This document shows positions 1-7,421 of a DNA stretch of 64,000 nt, piece after piece. Location of the stretch: NCBI RefSeq assembly GCF_010550245.1, contig NZ_JAAGLU010000035.1, forward strand, positions 52,192 to 116,191, written 5' to 3'. Source of the stretch: Streptomyces sp. SID12501 (lineage in GTDB: Bacteria; Actinomycetota; Actinomycetes; Streptomycetales; Streptomycetaceae). Position 1 is the first letter of the stretch, and every line of letters starts with the position of its first letter. The notes beneath the pieces were generated by a model. It was not told where the DNA came from. It made no database searches and saw only the letters and a program-made list of their open reading frames with translations. A program made the position numbers and the translations under genes.

Positions 1-1
1 C

Positions 2-301
2 GAGGTCTTCGGCCCGGTCATCACCGTCCAGTCCTTCACGGACGAGGCGCAGGCCGTGGAGTGGGCCAACGGCGTGGACTACGCCCTCGCGTCGTCCGTC
101 TGGACGAAGGACCACTCGCGCGCGATGCGGATGTCGAAGGCCCTGGACTTCGGCTGCGTGTGGATCAACGCCCACATCCCGCTGGTCGCGGAGATGCCCC
201 ACGGCGGCTTCAAGAAGTCCGGCTACGGCAAGGACCTCTCGGGGTACGGGTTCGACGACTACACGCGGATCAAGCATGTGATGACGTCGCTCGGCGGCTG
301 A
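2..301 (+). CDS. Aldehyde dehydrogenase, C-terminal part (gamma-aminobutyraldehyde dehydrogenase-like)
   Basis: This is the last ~99 residues of an aldehyde dehydrogenase whose start lies left of the window. The frame opens on the family segment EVFGPV and continues through NGVDYALASSVW to the closing block MPHGGFKKSGYGKD. It aligns along its whole visible length with the complete enzyme at 9384-10907 and, like that gene, is followed by a polyamine-binding lipoprotein. By family it should oxidise 4-aminobutanal or a related aminoaldehyde with NAD+, in the cytoplasm. The catalytic Cys and Glu fall outside the window, so activity cannot be judged. A strong hairpin follows the stop, so the next gene probably has its own promoter. 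Confidence 0.88.
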   Translation, partial: EVFGPVITVQSFTDEAQAVEWANGVDYALASSVWTKDHSRAMRMSKALDFGCVWINAHIPLVAEMPHGGFKKSGYGKDLSGYGFDDYTRIKHVMTSLGG

Positions 302-327
302 GAGTGGCTTGAGGGCTGTCGGTGGCG

Positions 328-368
328 CGCGCGGCCCCGGGCGGGAGTTCTCCGTCCGGGGCCGCGCG
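328..368 (+). terminator. Hairpin terminator after the partial aldehyde dehydrogenase
   Basis: A 13-bp perfect inverted repeat, CGCGCGGCCCCGG (328-340) and CCGGGGCCGCGCG (356-368), with a 15-nt loop, lies 27 bases after the stop. There is no U-run, as is usual for Streptomyces terminators. It separates the dehydrogenase from the lipoprotein gene at 481. Confidence 0.7.
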
Positions 369-480
369 GCTGCGGTGGTTCGGCCGGCTCGCCTGTCGTC
401 GACAGGATGTCGCGTCGGCGCCGTACTGCTCGACACGGCGTCGATTGCCCGGGCCCGCGTACGGCGGGCATGCTGCCCGG

Positions 481-1671
481 ATGCCAGTGTCACGCGTCTC
501 CACGGCTCTCGACCGTCGGTCCCTGCTGCGCGCGTTGGGAGCGGTCGGCGGGGGTGCGGCGCTCACCGGATGCGGGGTGCCCGCCGCCTATGTGGCCCCG
601 GGGGAGCGGGCCGGGGTCGATCTCTCTGCCCGGGACAAGCGGCTGACCTGGGCGAACTGGCCCCTCTACATCGACACCGACGACGAGGACACGACGCGGC
701 GGCCCACGCTGGACGGGTTCGAGAAGCGCACGGGCATAGCCGTCGACTACGTCGAGGAGATCAACGACAACGACGAGTTCTTCGGGAAGATCAGCCCGGC
801 GCTGATGAACCACCAGCGGACCGGCCGCGATCTCGTCGTCGTCAGCGACTGGATGTGCGCGCGGTTCGTCCGGCTGGGCTGGGTCCAGGAGATGGACCGT
901 GCCCGGCAGCCGAACGTCGCCAGGTACCTTGACCCGCAGCTCCGTTCACCCGCCTTCGACCCCGGCCGCCGGTTCGCGGTGCCGTGGCAGTCGGGGATCA
1001 CCGGTATCGCGTACAACCGACGCGGGGTCGGCCGGGAGATCCGGCATGTCTCCGACCTGTGGGCGGACGACCTCAAAGGCCGCGTCACCCTTCTCTCCGG
1101 GCTGGACGAGGCGTTCGCGCTGCTCATGCAGGGCAACGGGGTCGACGTCACCCGGTGGACGGCGGACGACTTCGAGCTGGTCTGCGAGCAGGTCGCCGCG
1201 CGGGTGCGCAGCGGGCACATCCGCCGTTTCACCGGCAACGACTACATCAAGGATCTCGCGAGCGGTGACGTACTCGCCTGCCAGGCCTACTCGGGTGACG
1301 TGATCCAGCTCCAGGCGGACGACCCGGACATCCGCTTCGTCGTCCCGGAGGAGGGCGCCGAACTGTGGGCGGAGTCGCTGATGATCCCGAACCTCGCCCG
1401 GCACAAGGCGAACGCGGAAGCGCTCGTCGACTACTACTACCAGCCCGAGGTCGCCGCCGAACTGGCCGCGTGGGTCAACTACGTCTGCCCGGTACCGGCC
1501 GCGCAGGACGTCCTGGCGTCCGCCAAGGACGAGGAGACCGCGGCCCTCGCCGAGGACCCGCTGATCTTCCCCGACACCGCCATGCGCAGACGGCTCGCCA
1601 TCGCCCGGGACATCACCGGGAAGGAGCGGGTGGGGTTCGCCAAGAGGTGGAACGCGATCGTGGGGCTGTGA
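481..1671 (+). CDS. Polyamine (spermidine/putrescine) ABC transporter substrate-binding lipoprotein, PotD-like
   Basis: A 396-residue extracytoplasmic solute-binding protein. The ATG at 481 is chosen because it opens a Tat-like signal (DRRSLLRA, Arg12-Arg13) followed by a lipobox LTGC with Cys31; the frame stays open to 322 but that stretch is not protein-like. The mature part resembles PotD/PotF proteins (TWANWPLYID, YVEEINDNDEFFGKI, IAYNRR). It is a close paralogue of the protein at 10966-12213, sharing the RRSLLRA signal and the TGCG-PAA lipidation region. No transporter ATPase or permease follows it, so it may feed the PotABC-like transporter at 12267-15175. Substrate preference is inferred from family and context. 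Confidence 0.9.
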   Translation: MPVSRVSTALDRRSLLRALGAVGGGAALTGCGVPAAYVAPGERAGVDLSARDKRLTWANWPLYIDTDDEDTTRRPTLDGFEKRTGIAVDYVEEINDNDEFFGKISPALMNHQRTGRDLVVVSDWMCARFVRLGWVQEMDRARQPNVARYLDPQLRSPAFDPGRRFAVPWQSGITGIAYNRRGVGREIRHVSDLWADDLKGRVTLLSGLDEAFALLMQGNGVDVTRWTADDFELVCEQVAARVRSGHIRRFTGNDYIKDLASGDVLACQAYSGDVIQLQADDPDIRFVVPEEGAELWAESLMIPNLARHKANAEALVDYYYQPEVAAELAAWVNYVCPVPAAQDVLASAKDEETAALAEDPLIFPDTAMRRRLAIARDITGKERVGFAKRWNAIVGL

Positions 1672-1689
1672 CCAAGGGTTTCTGATGTT

Positions 1690-1717
1690 TTGAACGTGTT
1701 CAATTCAAGCGTATGCT
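1690..1717 (+). promoter_or_regulatory. Promoter with embedded operator-like inverted repeat; probable leaderless start
   Basis: TTGAAC (1690-1695) as -35 and TATGCT (1712-1717) as -10, spaced 16 bp, lie six bases before the ATG at 1724. There is no Shine-Dalgarno sequence, so the transcript is probably leaderless. The -35 is also the left arm of an inverted repeat TTGAAC-GT-GTTCAA (1690-1703) whose right arm lies in the spacer, as expected for a repressor site that blocks RNA polymerase. The regulator is unknown; TetR or MarR families use sites of this size. Confidence 0.6.
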
Positions 1718-1723
1718 GCCTCC

Positions 1724-2251
1724 ATGAGTGACAGAGCCGCCCTGCTCAAGGGCATCCGTGCCTGGTTGGCCCTCTTCGTCGTGTGCCTGGTGCTCAGTGG
1801 CGCCACCGCATTCCCCCTCGTGCACGAACTGCGCTGGACCGAGAGCCTGTTGAGGGCTCTGTCCGTGCCCGAGCACCTGCCCGGGCTGATGGACTGGGTC
1901 GAGCGGGTGCGGGCCGGCCTCGACGCCACCGACGAGCGCTATCCCTTCGTCCTCTACGGCACGGACTGGCTCGCCTTCGCCCACCTCGTGATCGCGGTCG
2001 CCTTCTACGGGCCCTACCGCGACCCCGTACGCAACATCTGGGTCGTCGAGTTCGGGATGATCGCCTGCGCCGGGATCATCCCGCTCGCGCTGATCTGCGG
2101 GCCGATCCGCGGGATTCCCTTCTGGTGGACGGTGATCGACATGTCGTTCGGGGTGTTCGGGGTGACCCCGCTCTACGTCGTACGGAAGCGGATCAAGCGG
2201 CTGGAGGCGCTGACGGCGGCACCTCCAGCCATGGCCCAGGTCACCGCATGA
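1724..2251 (+). CDS. Conserved hypothetical membrane protein, 175 aa
   Basis: A 175-residue protein of unknown function. I see about four hydrophobic segments: AWLALFVVCLVLSGATAF near residues 13-30, WLAFAHLVIAVAFY near 83-96, MIACAGIIPLALICG near 112-126 and a weaker one near 130-150. A charged, short C-terminal tail follows. Motifs such as RYPFVLYGTDWLAFAHL suggest a conserved actinobacterial family but point to no activity. It has its own leaderless-type promoter with an inverted repeat, so expression is probably controlled by a repressor not encoded nearby. Its last 11 bases overlap the end of the convergent serine hydrolase gene. Confidence 0.75.
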   Translation: MSDRAALLKGIRAWLALFVVCLVLSGATAFPLVHELRWTESLLRALSVPEHLPGLMDWVERVRAGLDATDERYPFVLYGTDWLAFAHLVIAVAFYGPYRDPVRNIWVVEFGMIACAGIIPLALICGPIRGIPFWWTVIDMSFGVFGVTPLYVVRKRIKRLEALTAAPPAMAQVTA

Positions 2252-3407
2252 AGGCCGCCTGCGCGATGCGTGCGGCGACGGGATTCATGCCCTGGCCCTT
2301 CGCGTCGGTCGAGTTGACGCTGTAGACGAGGGTGCGGGACAGGTCGCGGGTGGCCGCGATGACCGAGTTGTAGCCCCATCGGCCGCCCGACTTCAGCCAC
2401 ACCTCTGTGCCGTCGGGGGCGACATACCGCTGGAGACCCGCGCTCATCGTGGCACCGGGCACGCCGGCCGGGAGCGTGAACATCTCCTCCAACTGCGGCT
2501 GCGGCACGACCCGCCCGCGGAACAGGGCGGTCAGGAATCGTTCCAGGTCGGCCGTCGTGGAGATCATGGCGCCCGCCGCCCAGCCGTCCGTGGTGCCCCA
2601 CACCGTGACGTCACGGAACTCCGTCGTGCCGTCCGCGCGCGTCACGGCCTGGTAGCCGTGGTTGTGCGGCCCCCGGATGTCCGGATCGCTGCCGGGAAAG
2701 TACGTGTTCCGCATTCCCAGCGGGGCGAAGATCCGGCGAACCGTCTCCCGCTCGTAGGAGTGGCCGGTGGTCCGCTCGATCAGCAGCCCGAGCACGGTGT
2801 AGTTGATGTTGAGGTAGTGCTGGGCGGTGCCCGGCGCGAACTCGGGCTTCTTGGCGGTGGCGTCGGCGACCGTCTCGCGAGGAGAGTGGAGGTCGAAGCG
2901 GTGCGTGTACCACTCCTCGAAGGTCGTTCCGACGCCGTCGGCAGCCGGGATGCCGCTGGTGTGGTTCAGGAGTTGGCGCACGGTCACCTGCCCGTACGTG
3001 CTGGGGATCAGGTCCGGAAGGTAGTGCCGGGCCGGTCGGCCGAGGTCCACCTTGCCCTCCGCCGCGAGTTGGAGCACGACCGCCGCCGTGACCGCCTTCG
3101 TCGTCGAACCGGCGCGGAAACGCGCGTCCGGGTCCGCCGCCCGCCCGCTCACCAGGTCGTGCACACCCGCGCTGCCGCGCCAGAGACCGTCGGTGCCTCC
3201 GACCCGTACGAGAGCCGCCGTCGCCTCCGCGTCCGGTAAACCGGCGAGCGCGGCCCGCAGTGCCTCGGCGTTCGGTGCCGTGCCCCTCGCGGTCGCCGGG
3301 CCGGAGGCAGCCGACGGGGGAGCGGCAAGGGCGCCGGCCGGCAGGGCGAGGGTGAGCGTAAGGACGGTCGCGAGGGCTGTGGCGCGGGCGGCGGTACGTG
3401 TGCGCAT
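2241..3407 (-). CDS. Secreted serine hydrolase (class C beta-lactamase / DD-peptidase family)
   Basis: A 388-residue secreted enzyme of the penicillin-binding fold. The ATG at 3407 is set by the upstream GCAGGAGAAG ribosome site and by a Sec signal peptide ending near ALAAPPSAA. The frame stays open far upstream but there runs antisense to the sigma factor gene. Catalytic motifs are visible: S-x-x-K in RAGSTTKAVTAAV, Y-x-N in QHYLNINYTVLG, and KSGG where DD-peptidases have HTG/KTG. Family members are D-Ala-D-Ala carboxypeptidases, esterases or beta-lactamases; the sequence does not decide among them. It is divergent from the sigma factor gene at 3702 and overlaps the end of the convergent gene at 1724-2251 by 11 bases. 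Confidence 0.9.
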   Translation of the reverse strand: MRTRTAARATALATVLTLTLALPAGALAAPPSAASGPATARGTAPNAEALRAALAGLPDAEATAALVRVGGTDGLWRGSAGVHDLVSGRAADPDARFRAGSTTKAVTAAVVLQLAAEGKVDLGRPARHYLPDLIPSTYGQVTVRQLLNHTSGIPAADGVGTTFEEWYTHRFDLHSPRETVADATAKKPEFAPGTAQHYLNINYTVLGLLIERTTGHSYERETVRRIFAPLGMRNTYFPGSDPDIRGPHNHGYQAVTRADGTTEFRDVTVWGTTDGWAAGAMISTTADLERFLTALFRGRVVPQPQLEEMFTLPAGVPGATMSAGLQRYVAPDGTEVWLKSGGRWGYNSVIAATRDLSRTLVYSVNSTDAKGQGMNPVAARIAQAAFMR

Positions 3408-3644
3408 CGGCTTCTCCTGCGGGTGGCGGCTGGTGTTGATGCTCACATCCTTGATCTTTACGAGCTGACGTGGATCGTCGCCGAGGAGGACGCCGACCCT
3501 GGTCCCGGCGTGAGGGCAACGGGCGTACCGCATCCGGATCTTGTCGGGGATCGCACCTAGGGACCGTGTCGCGGGCGGCCTTGGGCAGAGGAAAAAACTG
3601 TTATCGGCGGTGCCTCCGAACCGTCTCCTCGGGCGACCTGGCGG

Positions 3645-3673
3645 CGAACCGGTGTGCAACAGGGCGACGTAAG
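3645..3673 (+). promoter_or_regulatory. Candidate ECF-type promoter of the sigma factor fusion gene
   Basis: GAACC (3646-3650) and CGTAA (3668-3672) with 17 bases between them resemble the GGAAC/CGT promoters read by ECF sigma factors. It lies about 30 bases upstream of the GTG start of a gene that itself encodes an ECF sigma factor, so autoregulation is a reasonable guess. The match is by eye only. Confidence 0.35.
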
Positions 3674-3701
3674 GTGCACACACGTACGAGAAAGGGCTTT
3701 T

Positions 3702-5396
3702 GTGGACGGGCGCCAGTGGAGTTCCACCATCGCTGCGGCGCAGGCCGGTGACCGGCGGGCGCTGGACGATCTGGTCGCGGGCTGGCTGCCGTTGGTCTAC
3801 AACATCGTCGGCCGGGCCCTGAACGGTCACGCGGACGTGGACGACGTCGTGCAGGAGACCATGCTGCGGGCCGTCGACAACCTCGGCTCGCTGCGTGACC
3901 CGGACAGCTTCCGGTCGTGGCTCGTCGCGATCGCGATGCGGCAGATCCGGGACCGCGCCCGCCGCCGTACCACCGACGCCCTGCGTGACGAGACGGCCGA
4001 CCGAGCCGCCGACTTCGCCGAACTCACCGTGCTGAGGCTCCAGTTGGAGGGGCAGCGGCGCGAGGTCGCGGAGGCGGTGCGCTGGCTCGACGACGAGGAC
4101 CGGCAGTTGCTGTCCCTGTGGTGGCTGGAGGTCGCGGGCGAACTCACCCGGCGGGAGCTGGCGGCTGCCGTGGGCATCAGCCGGCAGCACGCCGCCGTAC
4201 GCGTCCAGCGGATGAAGGAGCGCCTGGAGGCCTCGCGCGGAATCGTCCGTGCCCTCGACGATGCCTGCCCCGGCCTGCGGGAACTGACCGCCCGCTGGGA
4301 CGGCGACCCGGACTCCGTGTGGCGCAAGCGGCTGGCCCGGCACATCAGGGGGTGCGCGTACTGCGCGAGCCCCGGGGAGGCGGTCGTCGTACCGGCGGAG
4401 CGGCTCCTCGTCGGCATCGCGCTCGTCCCGCTGCCCGTCGGCTTCACCCTGTCGCTGGCCTTCGGCGGCAAGACGGCCGTCGCCGCCACCACCGGCGCCT
4501 CCGTCGGCTGGGCGGGCAAGATGCTCGGCGCCCTGACCAAGCCGGCCGTCGCCCTGAGCGCCGGGGCGACGATCGTCGCGGGCGGCGCGTACGTCATGAC
4601 GTACCCCGCCAAGGACCCGCCACCGGCCGTCGCTGCCCCCACGGCCCGCCCCCAGCCCCGGGCGCCCGTCACCTCCCCGCCCCGGTCCCCGTCGGCGTCC
4701 CTCTCTCCCTCCCCTTCGCCCCCGGCCGCCCCCTCTCCCAGCCCGTCGGCGGCGCCGACGAAGTCCGACCCGTACGGCACGGTCGTCGACGCCGTCGACA
4801 CGGCGCCCGACCCGAACGCGCGGCCCGCCGCCCTCCCGCACCGGCCCGAGGCCGGGATCACCAGCACCGGCGGCGCGCACGCCACCATGAACCACCGCGG
4901 GGACAGCGTGACGCTCACCGGCCAGGGCTATGTCCTCGTCCGCTGGCAGATCTCGCCGCAGTACCGGGCCGGCAGCCTGGTCATGCCGGCCTGGACCGGC
5001 CTGAAGGGCAGGCTCTTCCACGTGGCCTCGGGCGGTGGCCGCCGTATGGACGACCGGGTCAGCAGCACCGACAGTTCCGCCACCGGCATGGGCAACTCGG
5101 CCACCGGCTACGCCGTCCCGCCGGCCGGCACCCAGCAGATGTGGCAGAACGAGTACTTCTACGTCGAGGGCAGCGTCACCCTCACCGTGAACGAGCGGGG
5201 CGCCGACTACGGCCTGAACGTCTTCCCGACCACCTGGGACAACGCGGAGGCCGACATCACCAGTGGGCCTCCCGAGGGCGCCATCCGCTACGGCCTGGTC
5301 CGAGACACCGGCAAGGACGACTCCCCCGTCCCGCAGTACGTCACCCGGGAGACCCCGGCGGACCCGGCGACCGTGGCCCAGAAGTCCCGCGTGTAA
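3702..5396 (+). CDS. ECF sigma factor with C-terminal zinc-motif, transmembrane and putative sensor extension
   Basis: A 564-residue fusion, about three times the length of a normal ECF sigma factor. The GTG at 3702 follows GAAAGGG at good spacing. Residues ~10-175 are the sigma part: region 2 (DVDDVVQETMLRAV, FRSWLVAIAMRQIRDR) and region 4 helix-turn-helix (LTRRELAAAVGISRQHAAVRV). His214-x3-Cys218-x2-Cys221 is the H-x3-C-x2-C pattern of zinc-binding anti-sigma domains. Hydrophobic segments follow near 234-256 and 281-301, then a Pro/Ser linker near 306-350 and a ~170-residue C-terminal domain I cannot assign. This looks like a sigma factor carrying its own membrane-tethered anti-sigma or sensor part; ECF groups with such extensions are known in actinobacteria. 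One membrane pass would put the tail outside, two would keep it inside. Target genes are unknown. Confidence 0.82.
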   Translation: MDGRQWSSTIAAAQAGDRRALDDLVAGWLPLVYNIVGRALNGHADVDDVVQETMLRAVDNLGSLRDPDSFRSWLVAIAMRQIRDRARRRTTDALRDETADRAADFAELTVLRLQLEGQRREVAEAVRWLDDEDRQLLSLWWLEVAGELTRRELAAAVGISRQHAAVRVQRMKERLEASRGIVRALDDACPGLRELTARWDGDPDSVWRKRLARHIRGCAYCASPGEAVVVPAERLLVGIALVPLPVGFTLSLAFGGKTAVAATTGASVGWAGKMLGALTKPAVALSAGATIVAGGAYVMTYPAKDPPPAVAAPTARPQPRAPVTSPPRSPSASLSPSPSPPAAPSPSPSAAPTKSDPYGTVVDAVDTAPDPNARPAALPHRPEAGITSTGGAHATMNHRGDSVTLTGQGYVLVRWQISPQYRAGSLVMPAWTGLKGRLFHVASGGGRRMDDRVSSTDSSATGMGNSATGYAVPPAGTQQMWQNEYFYVEGSVTLTVNERGADYGLNVFPTTWDNAEADITSGPPEGAIRYGLVRDTGKDDSPVPQYVTRETPADPATVAQKSRV

Positions 5397-5420
5397 GGAG
5401 CGATCAGCAGCCGAGCCGCG

Positions 5421-6104
5421 TCACCCCTTGCGCAGCGCGCACAACGTGTCGATCCGGTTGGTGGTGATCGAGTCGACGCCGGCGTCCAGCAGCCGCCGGA
5501 TGGAACGGCGGGTGTCCGGAGTCCACACCGACAGCAGGTGACCGTCCCGGTGTACCCGTGCCACGAGCCGTCGGTCGACCAGGGGGAAGCGGTAGTTGAG
5601 CCAGCGCGGGCGTACCGCCGCGAGCAGGGCGGGGCGGGGCGGCGCGACGCTCTTCCAGGTCAGGGCGATCTCGGCGGACGGGGCGGCCGCGCGCACCGCG
5701 AGCATCGCCGGGGCGTCCGCGCAGTAGTACACGCGTTCTGCCGCCGCGCACTCCCGGACCACGTCCGTCACCCGCCGGACCGCCCGCGCATCCGGCGAGC
5801 CCGGCAGGTCGATCATCACCCGGCTGCCCTCGGTCACGGCCAGCGCCTCCGCGAGCGTCGGCACCCCGTCGTCCGTCAGCCCGCGCACCTCGGCCGCCGA
5901 CAGTACGGCCAGTGGCCGGTCCCGCTCCCACAGCCGCTTCAGCGTCGCGTCGTGCAGCAGCACGGGCACGCCGTCCCGGGTGAGCCGTACGTCGATCTCG
6001 ACCGCGTCCGCGCCCCGGTCGAGCGCGGAACGCAGCGAGTCGGCCGTGTTCTCACGGACGCGGTAGGGGTCGCCGCGGTGGGCCACGGCGGTCACGTTCT
6101 GCAT
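5421..6104 (-). CDS. Glycerophosphodiester phosphodiesterase
   Basis: A 227-residue GDPD-family TIM-barrel enzyme, which hydrolyses glycerophosphodiesters to glycerol-3-phosphate and an alcohol. Active-site residues are in place: His9-Arg10 (AHRG), Glu36 and Asp38 (VEIDV) and His51 (LLHDAT), with a C-terminal SITTNR motif typical of the family. There is no signal peptide, so it is cytoplasmic. The length suits a compact bacterial GDPD. The ATG has no clear ribosome site, but a CACAAT -10-like hexamer lies six bases upstream, so a leaderless transcript is possible. It is convergent with the sigma factor gene and in line behind the deaminase at 6141-7205, 36 bases away. Confidence 0.9.
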   Translation of the reverse strand: MQNVTAVAHRGDPYRVRENTADSLRSALDRGADAVEIDVRLTRDGVPVLLHDATLKRLWERDRPLAVLSAAEVRGLTDDGVPTLAEALAVTEGSRVMIDLPGSPDARAVRRVTDVVRECAAAERVYYCADAPAMLAVRAAAPSAEIALTWKSVAPPRPALLAAVRPRWLNYRFPLVDRRLVARVHRDGHLLSVWTPDTRRSIRRLLDAGVDSITTNRIDTLCALRKG

Positions 6105-6140
6105 GGGCCCATTGTGCGTGGGCGGGGCCGGTGGTGTTTC

Positions 6141-7205
6141 TCAGGGGGCGAGCCATGCCGAGGTGTAGGTGTCGATCTCGTCGGCCAGCGCGGCCTTGCC
6201 CGCCGGGTCGAGGAAGGAGGCCTCGACGGCGTTCTTGGCGAGGTCGGCGAGACCCCACTCGTCGAGGTCGAGCAGCCGGGCGGCGACCGCGTACTCGCTG
6301 TTGAGGTCGGTGCCGAACATCGGCGGGTCGTCGGAGTTGATCGTGACGAGGACGCCGGCCCGCACGAACTCCTTGATGGGGTGCTCGTCGAGCGTACGGA
6401 CCGCGCGCGTGGCGATGTTGGAGGTCGGGCAGACCTCCAGGGCGATCCGCTGCTCGGCGAGGTGCGCGAGCAGTTCGGGGTCCCGCGCGGAACTCGTGCC
6501 GTGCCCGATGCGTTCCGCGCGCAGGTGGTTCAGCGCGTCCCAGACCGTCTCGGGACCGGTGGTCTCGCCGGCGTGCGGCACCGACCGCAGTCCGGCGGCG
6601 ATCGCCCGGTCGAAGTACGGCTTGAACTGCGGCCTGGGTACGCCGATCTCGGGCCCGCCGAGCCCGAACGAGACCAGCCCTTCCGGGCGCAGCCGGTCGT
6701 CGGTGGCGAGCCGCACGGTCTCCTCGGCCGCTTCGAGTCCGGCCTCGCCGGGGATGTCGAAGCACCAGCGCAGTACGGTCCCGAACTCGGCCTCGGCCGA
6801 CTTCCGGGCGTCCTCGATCGCGTCCATGAAGGCGCGCGCGTCGATGCCGCGGCGGGTCGAGGAGAACGGGGTGATGGTCAGCTCGGCGTACCGGACCTGC
6901 TGCCGGGCCATGTCCCGGGCGATCTCGTACGTCAGCAGCCGTACGTCCTCGGGCGTGCGGACGAGGTCCACGACGGACAGGTACACCTTGATGAAGTGGG
7001 CGAAGTCCGTGAACGTGAAGAAGTCCGCCAGTGCCTCGGGATCGGTGGGCACCTCGGAGTCGGGGTGGCGGGCGGCCAGCTGCGAGACGATCCGGGGGGA
7101 GGCGGAGCCGACGTGGTGGACGTGCAGTTCGGCCTTGGGCAGCCCGGCGATGAAGGCGTGCGGGTCGTTGGCTGCGGCTGGGGCAGGCTGGTGGTGGTCG
7201 CTCAA
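6141..7205 (-). CDS. Adenosine deaminase family protein, probably aminodeoxyfutalosine deaminase
   Basis: A 354-residue metal-dependent deaminase of the COG1816 (Add) family. The TTG start at 7205 has a good GGAGG five bases upstream. Metal and catalytic residues are visible: His28 and His30 (ELHVHH), His211 and Glu214 (PHAGE), GHGTS, and Asp292-Asp293 (NSDDPP). The first motif reads HVHHVG where true adenosine deaminases have HVHLDG, a difference seen in members that act on other 6-aminopurine nucleosides. Streptomyces use the futalosine route to menaquinone, and a COG1816 enzyme of S. avermitilis is known to deaminate 6-amino-6-deoxyfutalosine. I infer that role here, with plain adenosine deaminase as the alternative. 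No other menaquinone gene is adjacent. Confidence 0.85.
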   Translation of the reverse strand: MSDHHQPAPAAANDPHAFIAGLPKAELHVHHVGSASPRIVSQLAARHPDSEVPTDPEALADFFTFTDFAHFIKVYLSVVDLVRTPEDVRLLTYEIARDMARQQVRYAELTITPFSSTRRGIDARAFMDAIEDARKSAEAEFGTVLRWCFDIPGEAGLEAAEETVRLATDDRLRPEGLVSFGLGGPEIGVPRPQFKPYFDRAIAAGLRSVPHAGETTGPETVWDALNHLRAERIGHGTSSARDPELLAHLAEQRIALEVCPTSNIATRAVRTLDEHPIKEFVRAGVLVTINSDDPPMFGTDLNSEYAVAARLLDLDEWGLADLAKNAVEASFLDPAGKAALADEIDTYTSAWLAP

Positions 7206-7421
7206 GGGTTCCTCCCCGGGAACGGCGCCCCGGATCGTGCGAAGGTCGGCGGGACGCGGGTGATCGGCTGATCGATGACTCGGGGATCATCGTAGGCCGG
7301 GCTCGCGAGGAGACGCCTGTGGATTCCGTCCCAGGGCGGGGCGGGCAGGGCGGAGGTGCCCCCTCGGCCTGTGATCGCGGGCCGTAGCATGACGGAACGC
7401 ACGAACGAGGGGACCCCACGC

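Noticed and set aside
2241..5021. A 926-residue minus-strand open frame covering the serine hydrolase and the region opposite the sigma factor
   Set aside because: A ribosome site and signal peptide fix the hydrolase start at 3407; the rest is antisense to a gene with clear sigma motifs and has no protein-like composition.
5538..7271. Long plus-strand open frame opposite GDPD and the deaminase
   Set aside because: Typical high-GC shadow frame, rich in Arg/Gly/Val with no motifs; the minus-strand genes have catalytic motifs throughout.
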